Shown here: in pieces, positions 23,603-32,553 of the stretch
Layout of the letters: each line of letters opens with the position of its first letter
Numbering within the stretch: the stretch's first letter is position 1
Assembly: GCA_030685235.1 (NCBI GenBank)
Contig: MU839168.1
Coordinates: 1 to 64,000 of the forward strand
Reading direction: 5' to 3'
DNA from: Copromyces sp. CBS 386.78
Taxonomy: Eukaryota; Ascomycota; Sordariomycetes; Sordariales; Sordariaceae
Length of the DNA stretch: 64,000 nucleotides
Translations under genes and position numbers: made by a program
The notes under the pieces: model-generated
What the model was told of the DNA's origin: nothing
Seen by the model: the letters and a program-made list of their open reading frames with translations, nothing else
Database searches by the model: none

Positions 23603-23910
23603 ATGAAGTTCATCACTGTCATCCTTACCCTCGCCGCCGTGGCCATCGCCACTCCCACCGGCACCAACCCACCTCAGTGCAAGCCGGCCACGTACGCGTG
23701 CGCCAAGAATCCCAGCACTCATGCCGAGGGATGGCAGGTCTGCGATGTCACCAGCAAGTGGGTGGTGAGTCAACCTTCTCGTTTCCTTCTCTCAAACTTA
23801 GGAATCTGACTGACATGGGTATATAGTACGCCGGTGACTGCCCCCCGAAGACTGTCTGCCAGTTCTTGGAGGCCAACGGAAGTCCTTATTGCATTCCCGC
23901 TCAGTGGTGA
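23603..23910 (+). CDS. Small secreted cysteine-rich protein
   Basis: Exons 23603-23764 and 23827-23910 give 81 aa. The 62-nt intron (GTGAGT...TATAG) joins SKWV to YAGDCPPKTVC. The N-terminus MKFITVILTLAAVAIA is a typical signal peptide, probably cleaved before TPTG. The mature part of about 64 aa has six cysteines (QCKP, YACA, QVCD, GDCP, TVCQ, YCIP), enough for three disulfides. The KWVYAG-CPP-TVC-PYCIP pattern recurs in small secreted proteins of filamentous ascomycetes whose function is not established. It could be effector-like, antimicrobial or wall-associated, and the sequence does not decide. The start has the context AAAATGAAG and follows a long pyrimidine-rich leader, which suggests good expression. 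Confidence 0.88.
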
Positions 23911-24549
23911 AGCGGTTGATCGATGGACATGGAGGTTGATACCTGAAAGAAAGGGTCAAGATGAGTGTGAATGCGACGGACGCATTTAAGATGGTGTTCG
24001 GGTTCGGGTTTCAATTTTTTTTTTACAACACTCCTTTGATCTGAGTTGGACTTGAGGTTATCGATGCGCATCAGGATTCAGGGTTTGGGGAACTTGTAAA
24101 TACTTGGTTGATTCAGTCCTTTCTGCTTGTTTACAATATTATCGTTCCCTCATAACTGGATGGATTCCTGCTTCGAAATTCATTTGTTGCAAAGACTAAT
24201 GATGTGGATCATCGGTGGTGACGGCTGCGGTGGAGAAGAGGTCTTGGTGAATGAAACGGGTCAAAAAGGGAAAGAAAGCAAAAAGAAATTAAGATGCAAA
24301 GTTGCAAAAACTACTACTATTCTCCTCGGGGCCGAATACAAAGGAACATGTCGACATTCGCAACCCAGACTTTGCTCGAACGAAAACGTGAGACCCTGAC
24401 AACTCAGCCTGGGGAAGGGGAGGAAATCTTTAGCGAGGGAAGGAAGGAGCGTTCATTGCACGGTTGCACGGGAACCTCAAGTCGACAGAAGACGCCAGAC
24501 TTCAGATGAGACGACCGAGAAAAGAAACGGGGAGAAGGGCAGCAAAAAG
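23911..24549. other. Intergenic; no supported gene
   Basis: It contains the 3' region of the secreted protein gene, including a T-run near 24016, and then purine-rich sequence leading to the tRNA-like locus. Frames here are short and without domains. Confidence 0.55.
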
Positions 24550-24666
24550 TGGCCCGCACAGGAATCGAACCTCTTACCAACTAACGGCGATTTCTGTTGC
24601 CAGTTGCCAGTAACACCGGGCTGTTAACCCGACTTCCACCTGCTCTCCCAGTTAAGTTAACGGGCC
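24550..24666 (-). tRNA. tRNA-like sequence, atypical (117 nt), isotype unresolved
   Basis: On minus, GGCCCGT at the 5' end pairs fully with GCGGGCC at the 3' end (one G-T), followed by A in the discriminator position. A canonical B box GGTTCGATTCC and an A-box-like TAACTTAACTGG followed by GAGAGC are present. Between them lies a hairpin TCGGG-TTAACAG-CCCGG whose 7-base loop reads like an anticodon loop with AAC (Val). However, it is 9-10 bases too far from the D arm, and about 40 bases separate it from the T arm. The T stem has one mismatch and the D stem has an A-C mismatch. A standard intron after position 37 does not repair the fold. It is either a tRNA gene with an unusual intron, a pseudogene or a tRNA-derived element. 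Confidence 0.5.
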
Positions 24667-24944
24667 ACGAATTAGACTACAAAAACTTGCACCTATATAC
24701 CCACGCACAGGATCCATGTTGGTATGCACTTAAACCGCCACTACCACGGCAGAATTATCGCTAAGTCACTACGCGTTCGAGGTTTCGTCCGATAATGTTT
24801 GCACTCAGTGAAGGAAGGCACGGGGTGGATTGCGTCGCTTCTGGGTATTTATTTGAGACCTTTTCAATGTGGCCTTGTAATATGACGCTTAATTTCTCCT
24901 AACCATCCCTTGTGAACTCTCCTCCAACAACCTCCACAAACACC

Positions 24945-25733
24945 TTATGCCACAGGCCAATTCCTGTTGAACACGACGCAAGAACCGTTCGACACGGGCG
25001 CAATATCGCTCTGCGACAGGAACAGGCAGTACTTGGCAATGGACTCCAGAGGAGTATCGTTCTTGCCCGGCTCAAAGGGGGAACCGCTGGCCATGACCTT
25101 CTGATACATCTCCACGTGCATGCCCTTGGCAAAGGAATCGACAATGTTGGTGCCGGCCAGGCCGCCCAGCAGCAGAGACATGCAGTAGATGCCCTTGTCG
25201 GCGTAGAAGCCGGCCGTGTTCTTGGTCAGCGCCATGACGGCGTGCTTGGAAGCGGTGTAGGCGACGCCGGCCTCGAAGCCCATGTAGCCGGCGTTGGAGC
25301 CAATGTTGACGATGACGCCACCGGGTTGCTCCTGCTTCTCGAACTGCTTCACGGCCGCCTTGGTGGTAAGGAAAGGACCGGTGAGGTTGATGGCCAGGAC
25401 GCGGTCCCAGAGCTCCTTGGAGCAGTCGCCAGCCGGGGAGAAGTCGTCCATGATGGCGGCGTTGTTGACGAGAACGTCCAGGCGGCCGAACTTGGCGACG
25501 GAAGCGTCGATGAGCTCTTGGACTGCAGCCTCGTTGGACACGTCGGTTTGCTTGGTGAGAAAGCGGTCGGCATAGGTCTTGGTCCAATCCTCCTCGACAG
25601 CCGAGATACGCTGCTGGTTGACGTCGCAGATGACAACGTTGGCACCAGCGGAGAGGAAGGTCTCAGCAATCACCTTGCCGAGACCACCGGCGGCGCCGGT
25701 AACGAGAACAGTCTTGCCCTGAGCGGAAGCCAT
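24945..25733 (-). CDS. Short-chain dehydrogenase/reductase (classical SDR)
   Basis: A 262-aa NAD(P)-dependent oxidoreductase in one exon. The cofactor loop TGAAGGLG is at 12-19, and Asp in VVICDVN after the second strand suggests NAD preference. LVNNAA lies near 90. The catalytic Ser (NIGSNAG), Tyr and Lys (YTASKHAVMALTK, near 159-163) are present. The usual Pro-Gly after the sixth strand is replaced by GGLAGTNIVDSF. The ATG at 25733 is chosen because the frame upstream offers only a non-ATG codon. Annotation as 3-oxoacyl-ACP reductase would be common for such proteins, but the substrate cannot be told. It is divergent from TCD1 across a 0.9-kb promoter region. Confidence 0.92.
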   Translation of the reverse strand: MASAQGKTVLVTGAAGGLGKVIAETFLSAGANVVICDVNQQRISAVEEDWTKTYADRFLTKQTDVSNEAAVQELIDASVAKFGRLDVLVNNAAIMDDFSPAGDCSKELWDRVLAINLTGPFLTTKAAVKQFEKQEQPGGVIVNIGSNAGYMGFEAGVAYTASKHAVMALTKNTAGFYADKGIYCMSLLLGGLAGTNIVDSFAKGMHVEMYQKVMASGSPFEPGKNDTPLESIAKYCLFLSQSDIAPVSNGSCVVFNRNWPVA

Positions 25734-26644
25734 CTTGTGCTGGAGCGATGTATTAGGAGCTGTCAACTGACAGAGACGGTCTGCGCAGCTACCAACCTGT
25801 GAGAAATAAATGCGGTGATGGCTATAAGAAAGCAGTTAATGATATGAAGAGAGACGTCGAGCAAGGAGAGGACATCGACGCATCCTTATACTACAGAAAC
25901 CCACCTCACCGATGCCGTCGTAAACCTGCCGGGTCCGTGGGGTTTGGCAATTGTGGATGGTGGATCTTGAGTGCTGAACGAATACGCTCAGGGTTACATG
26001 ATGATGCTGTAGCTGCTAGCTCTTGAGCTTAAGAGCAGAGCTGCTTCATGGTGGCTTACGGAGCCTCAGTAAGAATCGTCGACCTGGCCGCCCCTTCCTT
26101 TGATGTTACTCTCTCCGCTTCGGCGGCCGTCCTCGTGTCAGATGGAGGCGAGGAGGTGAATCTGGATCGTAGCACAACATATGATAATCGGTTTGTTGGG
26201 GGTGACAGACCGACTCCTCCTGGTGTTGTCCACTTCATCACGACCTGGGGGAACCCGAAACCGAGCTTCATGGAGCATGTGTAAGTGATAAAGGGTTCTT
26301 ATCCGTATTCGAGTTCGGAATTGTGGAGATCCCCGAGATAATGGATGGTGATGTTGTTTTCCGCGGATGTCTGCACGACAATGGTCCAAAGTGGGGCTGA
26401 AGATGCCAAGAGCTAAAGAGAACCTCGACGGCCAGATGGCCTCGGTCGGCCGACCCCCTGACTATTCGCGGCAGGCATGAAGGGATTCTCCGCTTTTCCT
26501 GGCGCTTGGCGCTTGGCGTAGCAGAATCGGGATGGTGCGATAAGGTCACGATAACGAGACGGCCTCATTCATCACTCAAGTGTTGATCGGCTCACGATAT
26601 ACCGATAATCCGAGTCTCGACCGATGAGACACCCATAACCCATC
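25734..26644. promoter_or_regulatory. Divergent intergenic region between the SDR and TCD1 genes
   Basis: The 911 bp separate two genes that start in opposite directions, so it must contain both promoters. Frames in it are short and without domains. I could not assign a specific factor site with confidence. Confidence 0.5.
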
Positions 26645-28326
26645 ATGTCTTCCTTCCTATCCAATTCCACAAATCAATCGAAGCTCCAGTTTGCGACAGT
26701 TGCCCTCGCTTCTGCGGCTGTTACTGCTAGCGCAATCTACGGCTACCAGCAATCCCGCCATGGCGAGCGCCTCAATCGTCTAAAGAAGTCCATTCCCAAC
26801 CCAGCTGGCGATGCCGAGCCCGAATTGCAGAATGTATGCTACATCTCCCATCATCCAGACCATCCACATACCCACTGAAGGCATAGTCTAACGATTCACT
26901 GCTTGCTTGTCTTCCAGGTAACCCGCCAAGGCCCCGTCCCCAAGCTCGACCGCGAAGATGAACACAACCAAGCGCTCGCCCATCGGGCGCAGAACGGCGA
27001 CTTCGACGACGAACTGATTCTCGAGCAACTCGCCCGCAACCGCGTCTTCCTCGGGGACGAAGGGCTCGCCAAACTGCGCAACTCCTTCGTCGTCATTGTC
27101 GGCTGCGGCGGCGTCGGCTCGCACGCCGCCACCACGCTTGCCCGCTCCGGCGTCTCCAAGCTGCGCCTTATTGATTTCGACCAGGTCACTCTCTCATCTC
27201 TGAACCGCCACGCCGTCGCCACGCTCGCCGACGTCGGCCTGCCCAAGGTGCAATGCCTGCAGCGCCGGCTGATCGCCATCACGCCGTGGGTGCGGTTCGA
27301 CCTGCGGCTGCAAAAGTTCGACGGCAGCGTCGCTCCGGAGCTGCTCGGTGCGTGGGAGAAGGACGGACAGATGCCTGACTTCGTCATCGATGCCATTGAC
27401 AACATCGACTCCAAGGTCGAGCTGCTCAAGTACTGCTATGACAACAACCTGCCCGTTATCTCGTCCATGGGCGCCGGCACCAAGAGCGATCCCACGAGGA
27501 TCATGGTCGGTGATATTGGCACCAGCACAGACGACGGGCTTTCGCGCGCTACTAGGCGTCGCCTGAAGCTGCTCGGTGTCACCAGCGGCATTCCCGTGGT
27601 GTACTCGACGGAGAAGATGGGCGAAGGCAAGGCGGCGCTGCTGCCGCTGCCCGAGGATGAGTTCAAGAAGGGCGATGTGGGTGACTTGGCGGCTCTGCCA
27701 GATTTCCGCGTGCGTATCCTGCCTGTGCTGGGAACCATGCCGGCTGTTTTTGGATATACTGTTGCGAACCATGTCATTCTCAAGATCTCTGGTAAGTCGA
27801 CTAAGCTATCCCTTTATGACGAAGTTCCTGTGACTTACAAACTTTTCCCCTCTCAGGTTATCCCCTCGACTACATCCCCCAAAAGGGCCGCGACAAGATG
27901 TACGATGCCATCCAAGCCTTCGTCCAGGCCAGCGAGGAAAAGATCATCCGCGCCGTGACCGGCGGCCCCCGCGAGATCTGCATCGGGCTGAAGGTGCCCA
28001 TCCAGCAGGGCGAGGTCTCGTTCCTCGTCGAAGACATCTACAAAGCCAAGAGCGCCATCACAGGCATCCCCACCAAGCTTGTTTTGATCAGGTGGCAGAA
28101 GCCCACCCGGGACATCCTCATCAGGATCGGCGAGGGTGCGGACGAGCAAAAGTCGTCGGATCTGAAGCTGTCGGAGCTCGTCTGCATGACCAAGGATGAG
28201 GCGGCCAGACACCAGAAGGAGGTGTTGCTGGGCGAGAAGACACTGGAGGAGCTCTACGATGCTGAGGTTATTGAGAAGGTGGCGAAGAGGCAAGAGGAGA
28301 TCAAGCTGTATGAGAAGTACAGGTAA
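26645..28326 (+). CDS. TCD1: tRNA threonylcarbamoyladenosine dehydratase (t6A to cyclic t6A)
   Basis: An E1-like enzyme that uses ATP to dehydrate t6A at tRNA position 37 to its cyclic form. Exons 26645-26833, 26918-27791 and 27857-28326 give 510 aa. Introns are 84 nt (branch TCTAAC, CCAG acceptor) and 65 nt (GTAAGT...TCAG). Residues 15-33 (LQFATVALASAAVTASAIY) form one membrane segment, as in the yeast Tcd proteins of the mitochondrial outer membrane. The ATP-binding loop GCGGVGSH lies near 125. Further motifs are LIDFDQVTLSSLNRH and DAIDNIDSKVELLKYC. The active-site cysteine region of ubiquitin E1 enzymes is not expected here. The C-terminal 60 residues are charged and helical. Yeast has two paralogues, and the symbol is used for the family. 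Confidence 0.95.
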
Positions 28327-29279
28327 AACTCTTTGGCCTCGGAAAAAGTACGATACGATTTTGAAAGTCATACTTGGGTCATTTTAGTTGCCGGCGCCCA
28401 AAAGTCACATCACACTGAGACCATGGAGAACTTGGAAAAAGGGCGGCTTGGAGTCAAATGCATATTGATAGAGGTTGTTTAAGCGCAATACCTTGCGCGT
28501 GCTGCCGCACTGATTGGCAGTTTGACCATGATCGTATTTGCGACTATCTTATTTGTCGTGTTGAATGAGGTATCTGCCAAGACCTGGACAAGAGAATGTT
28601 CAAGGAACGACGGGAAGATGATGGGGCAAACGAGTCGCTCTGAAGGCGCTACCTTCCTCTTTGCAGACGTCCAGATCCCTCTTCTAAATGTCGCTGCTTG
28701 TGCTGTCGTGACTAGCCGACGGCGCAAAGGCGAACGACTTATCTCCAGCAACGAAGGCCTCCTTAAGAAAATTGTACTTGATTTGCTTTCTTGAAGACAA
28801 CCTTTGGTGGAGTGGTAGAGGTTCCTCTAAGCAACCAACTTAGAGGAGCAACAACTCCCACAAAGACAACTTCTTTGAGGAGAGTACTTGGACAAGAGTG
28901 CAAGTCTCTGAGGCAAGATCAGTGGTAGAAGTGCACTTTCACTTCGAAAAAGCAACAAAATCAAATATGTCAACAGAAAAAAAGAGAAGAACAAACCTCG
29001 AGAATGCAGTACATGTTGGCATGTCGGAGTCGCGTACCCCATAATATCTCAGCAAAGCAAGTTGGATTCCGCTACTTGGCCTATTGTCTGGTTGCCAGAC
29101 TGTCATGATCCATCGAGTGGAAACGCCCTCTACCTTCTGAATAATGGTGGTGCCTATCGTTGTGCTGTGTGTCATGGTCATCTTGTCGGATTGCCAGGTC
29201 CTGACAGGGAGAAGATATCGACCGACCGTTGAGGCCACGACACTCGGCCCAAACGAAGTGAATGAGTTAGGCCCCAGGT
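28327..29279. other. Convergent intergenic region between TCD1 and the RNA cyclase gene
   Basis: Both flanking genes end here, so the region holds two 3' ends. An ORF of 90 codons on each strand near 28500-28790 lacks any domain. The section 28800-28940 is rich in short inverted repeats, the best being the hairpin at 28823-28847. Confidence 0.55.
28823..28847. repeat. Perfect 9-bp stem-loop
   Basis: Arms TCCTCTAAG and CTTAGAGGA enclose a 7-base loop CAACCAA. Weaker hairpins (CAAAG/CTTTG near 28860-28877 and AGTGCACTTTCACT near 28928) lie close by. It could be a structured 3' region or part of a non-coding RNA, and no promoter was identified. Confidence 0.7.
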
Positions 29280-30944
29280 TTACGGCTTCTCGACGGCGAA
29301 GCCGACGCCCTCGCAGACTTTGCCCTTGTTGTAGAACTTGACGTTGGGCAAAAGCTCGCTGACCATCCAGCGTGCGGTCTTTGCGTGGAGAGTGCCCTCG
29401 CCGAATGGCTCGGCAGTCTTATCCTTCCGCAGTCCTTGCGTGGCATTCTCATCGGTGAGGTCCAGCGCCGCCATGGCCTCCTCGATGCCCGGTCCCGAGA
29501 CATTATCGTCGGCCGGATCGCTGTTGCCACGAGGGAAGGCCGAAAGCCCGCTCGCCAGTGCCTGGAAGATGACCAGCTGGTCCTGAAGGAACTCGTCTAC
29601 CACGCCACCGGTAGAAACTTCGTCGTACAACGCTCTGGCAACCTTGGTTGCCACGCTCTCGCTCATGGATGCCACCCCTCCGGTTCCTGCGTGCGATGAC
29701 GAGCCGTTGTCGCCCTTGTTCTTGCCTCTCTTTGAGTTGGCTGCTTTCGGCATCGACGTAAGGATGTCCCTACCCCACCTCAAAACGGCGCCGGCGCCGG
29801 CTCCTTCGTCGTCTGATGGCCACGAGCACGCGACGAGAAGCACGTAGATGCGCGAGTTGGCCCCGCTGTCCTCCATCGGCTTGAAGATGACTTCCACGTC
29901 GGGGAAAAGGTCGCCTAGGTTTTGGACTAGCGCCTGGGAGAGAGATCCGTGCATGTCTGTCGGTGCAACGATGGAGACGTCGATGGCTTCAAGGTCAAAA
30001 TCGTCGCCTTGTCTGTTTCTGCCCTTCATGGTGCAGGCTGTCGGGTTCCGGAGGCGCAGTGAATCGCCGACTCGAATGGGGTGAACACGGAAGGCCACGG
30101 TACCGCGCTGCATCTTTCCGAGATTCCAGCCGCGTGTCTTGAGCTTGCGCTCCACGACAATGCCGAATGCTTGCTCGAGGTTGGGTAGGAGGACTTGGTC
30201 CAGGTATTCGTAAGAGAGGGAAAAGGAGACGTTGGTGCCGCCGGAAATCTCCACATCGATGTGTTCAGGGTGATCTTGTCTCTTGCCCGTATTTCCGCCG
30301 GCAAAGAGGAGGAAGGGGAAAATTGCTTGGAAGATGAGCAAGGTGCTTGCCGCGGCGGAATCGGCAGCAATCTTGACAGTGCGGTCATGGATACCGGTGA
30401 AGAGCTTGGAAGTTGCAGGGCTTTCCCGTGGCTTGAACTCGAGGGTGGTGCTACCGACGGTAAGGCCGTTAACTTCAGCATCGGTTACGCGAGCGAGCCA
30501 TTCGATGGAAGCTACGTGTTGAGCTTTGAGTCCTGTGATCTTTGTCAGTTACTGTCCGAAAAAGCGAGTGGTTGCCCCGGTTCAAAGACTGCTTTGGGCG
30601 CTGAGCCACGAGTGAACTTGTTCTGAACCGCGCCTCACAAAGGGAAGGAGCGCGGGAAGAGCAAGAGAAAAGTACGAACCTCCGCCGCGATCGCGGTTTC
30701 CCCTTATGTTGGTGATGCGAAGAGGCTGAGTGATAACGGAAGCAATCGCGCATGCTATGCGGACCAGCTGTCCACCTCCCTCGCCTGTTCTGCCATCAAT
30801 TTCGAGGATCGATCGCGCCGCTTTCAACTTTTTCATGGCTGCCTTTCGCTGATGGGGCAACATGTGCTCTGGGTCATCTTCACTTGAACGCAAGATGATA
30901 TTTGCCGTCCCAGAACAAGTGGGATTGCTGGAGGGTTGCGCCAT
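29280..30944 (-). CDS. RNA 3'-terminal phosphate cyclase (RtcA-type)
   Basis: Converts an RNA 3'-phosphate to a 2',3'-cyclic phosphate using ATP. Exons on minus are 30944-30680 and 30532-29280, giving 505 aa. The 147-nt intron (GTTCGT...CACAG) joins RGNRDRGG to GLKAQHVASIEW. The N-terminal signature ILEIDGRTGEGGGQLVR lies near 47-63. Further motifs are HPIRVGDSLRLRNP, VDEFLQDQLV and the His-containing GTLHAKTARWMVSELLP. Presence of this His argues for an active cyclase rather than the inactive ribosome-biogenesis paralogue Rcl1. An insert of about 60 residues (Ser/Gly/Lys-rich, SKRGKNKGDNGSSSH) makes it longer than the usual 340-370 aa. The start has the context ACCATGG. Confidence 0.93.
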
Positions 30945-31844
30945 GGTTGGTATCTGGTCGCTGTCGCAGGCGGTATCGATTCTGCTTGCGTTCGCAGTAG
31001 ATGTGAGTTCTGTCTGAGGTTGGTTTCCTCAGTTGGTGCTGGATATGGGTTGAAAAGAGGAAGAAAAGAACCCGTGAGGGCGATTGAATGTGTCTTCCTT
31101 TTGCAAACCTCAGATTTCGCGTGGGGCAAAAGGTGTTGTTGTGAAATTTCGTGGTGGGAGAAAAGAAATTACCCGCGCGCGTGTTGGTTTATTTGTAGGT
31201 GAAAGACGGGAGGATGTAGGCTGCATCCAACCAAAGTTTTCAACGCTCGTGCAACTAAGAAATTAGTATCAACTGGTGAAGGAGGAGAAATGATCAAATG
31301 AACCTGACTCGGGTTGTGATGTGAATGTGATGATGGAAAGGTTTTCGGCGAGGCGAGTCAAAGGTTTGAATGGGTGCTATGCGATGATGGTAGTACGGGT
31401 TCGGGGTTAATTGTTTTTGTAGGGTTCCAACGACGGTTTGTGACGCGGTACCAAACAAAGACAAGGTGACGAGGTGAGGAGGGGCGGAAAAAGCCTGGGT
31501 CATGCGGCTTGGCTTTTAGCAATGCTGCTTCTTGCAGAGTCTGATGTTCGACCTCGAAGTCGGTTGCCACGGAAGCGGGATGGTACAAACAATCGATGAC
31601 CAGATGCAGGTGGCCGATTGAAGCGATGGCCTCGGACAAGCCATCCAAGGACTGGCAATGACAGATCGAAAAAGGTAGAAGTACTCGGCACACTTCACCC
31701 GGCAATCATGGGACCAAAGCAGAGGGTATATCACATGACAAAACATCGTAGCGCTGCGACGTTTTGGAAAGTTCAAATATCTGATCTATTGAATTCATCC
31801 CTTGATGATTTCCCAGTATCGATCCATATTACACTTCAGGTTGT
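30945..31844. other. Intergenic upstream of the RNA cyclase gene; no supported gene
   Basis: It holds the promoter and leader of the cyclase gene and the 3' region of the hypothetical gene that follows. Short frames (up to 115 codons) on minus have no domain or splice continuity. Confidence 0.5.
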
Positions 31845-32553
31845 TCACTGTTGTCTAATATTATCCCACGGTTGAGTGTCCAAGAAGGTGACCCAGCCAC
31901 CTTCCTCCACGGAAATATCTTCTACTCCGTCATCTTCGGACGTCTCGCCAACCAGCATGTCCATACCCTCTCTGATTTGAATAGGGTATAAAACGGATGC
32001 TGCAGTTCTAGCATCATCCCGCTGGGGAGACAGCCCTTCCAGTGACGCTGAGATAGGGGCGAGTCGTGCTGCCAATTCTTGCAGTCCGTGTGTGGTATCA
32101 ATCCCATTGTTTGACTCGACGGGGCGAAGGCGGGAGTACCAAGCCTGAGATTCGGTAACGTATGAGGTCGTTCTCGCAGCTCTTGCTGTGGACTTCGATA
32201 AGTTATTCATCGGAGTACCTTCAGTGGCTGATGCGTTCGAGGACATGCTGGACGTAATGGAGAGGCTATACATAGATATCAGCAAGCGACATCCTGGTAA
32301 AATGGAATAAGACTTGTGCTTGCCTTGGGGGCTCCCTTCCAGCGGTGTTTAAGGAATCGGATGTCTGGGACAGCCGATTATCTTCTTCATCCCTTTCGGG
32401 ATGATATGCTGTGTGAGTCCCTCGGAGCGATGCACTTTCGGACGAAGCAGCGAGAGTATGCTCGTCAGTGATTTCAAGGTCGTCGATGGCCACGGCCGAG
32501 GTATTGGGTGTAGCGGATGAGTCCGAGCCCCGGTGTTGCAAAGAAGTAAACAT
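31845..32553 (-). CDS. Hypothetical protein, two exons with a possible GC-AG intron
   Basis: Not recognised. Exons on minus are 32553-32324 and 32265-31845, giving 216 aa. The join keeps frame (codon AG|C) only if the 58-nt intron starts GCAAGC and ends TATAG, the minor GC-AG class. No GT donor in a usable position was found. The protein is Ser/Thr-rich and acidic, without membrane segment or known motif. The C-terminal half (LQELAARLAPISASLEGL, then VGETSEDDGVEDISVEEGGW) is better ordered by composition than the first 80 residues. An ATG lies out of frame just upstream. The gene may extend further upstream through unseen exons. The absence of stops over both exons and the clean junction are the only support. 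Confidence 0.5.

Noticed and set aside
24597..24640. Firm call of tRNA-Val(AAC)
   Set aside because: The hairpin with loop TTAACAG is misplaced relative to the D and T arms, so the anticodon cannot be assigned with confidence.
24912..25802. 296-codon + frame opposite the short-chain dehydrogenase
   Set aside because: It is the exact antisense of a gene with intact catalytic motifs. It is Gly/Val/Leu-rich without a domain.
29280..30944. Annotation as the inactive ribosome-biogenesis paralogue Rcl1
   Set aside because: The His-containing GTLHAKTARWM motif and the DQL motif typical of active cyclases are present.
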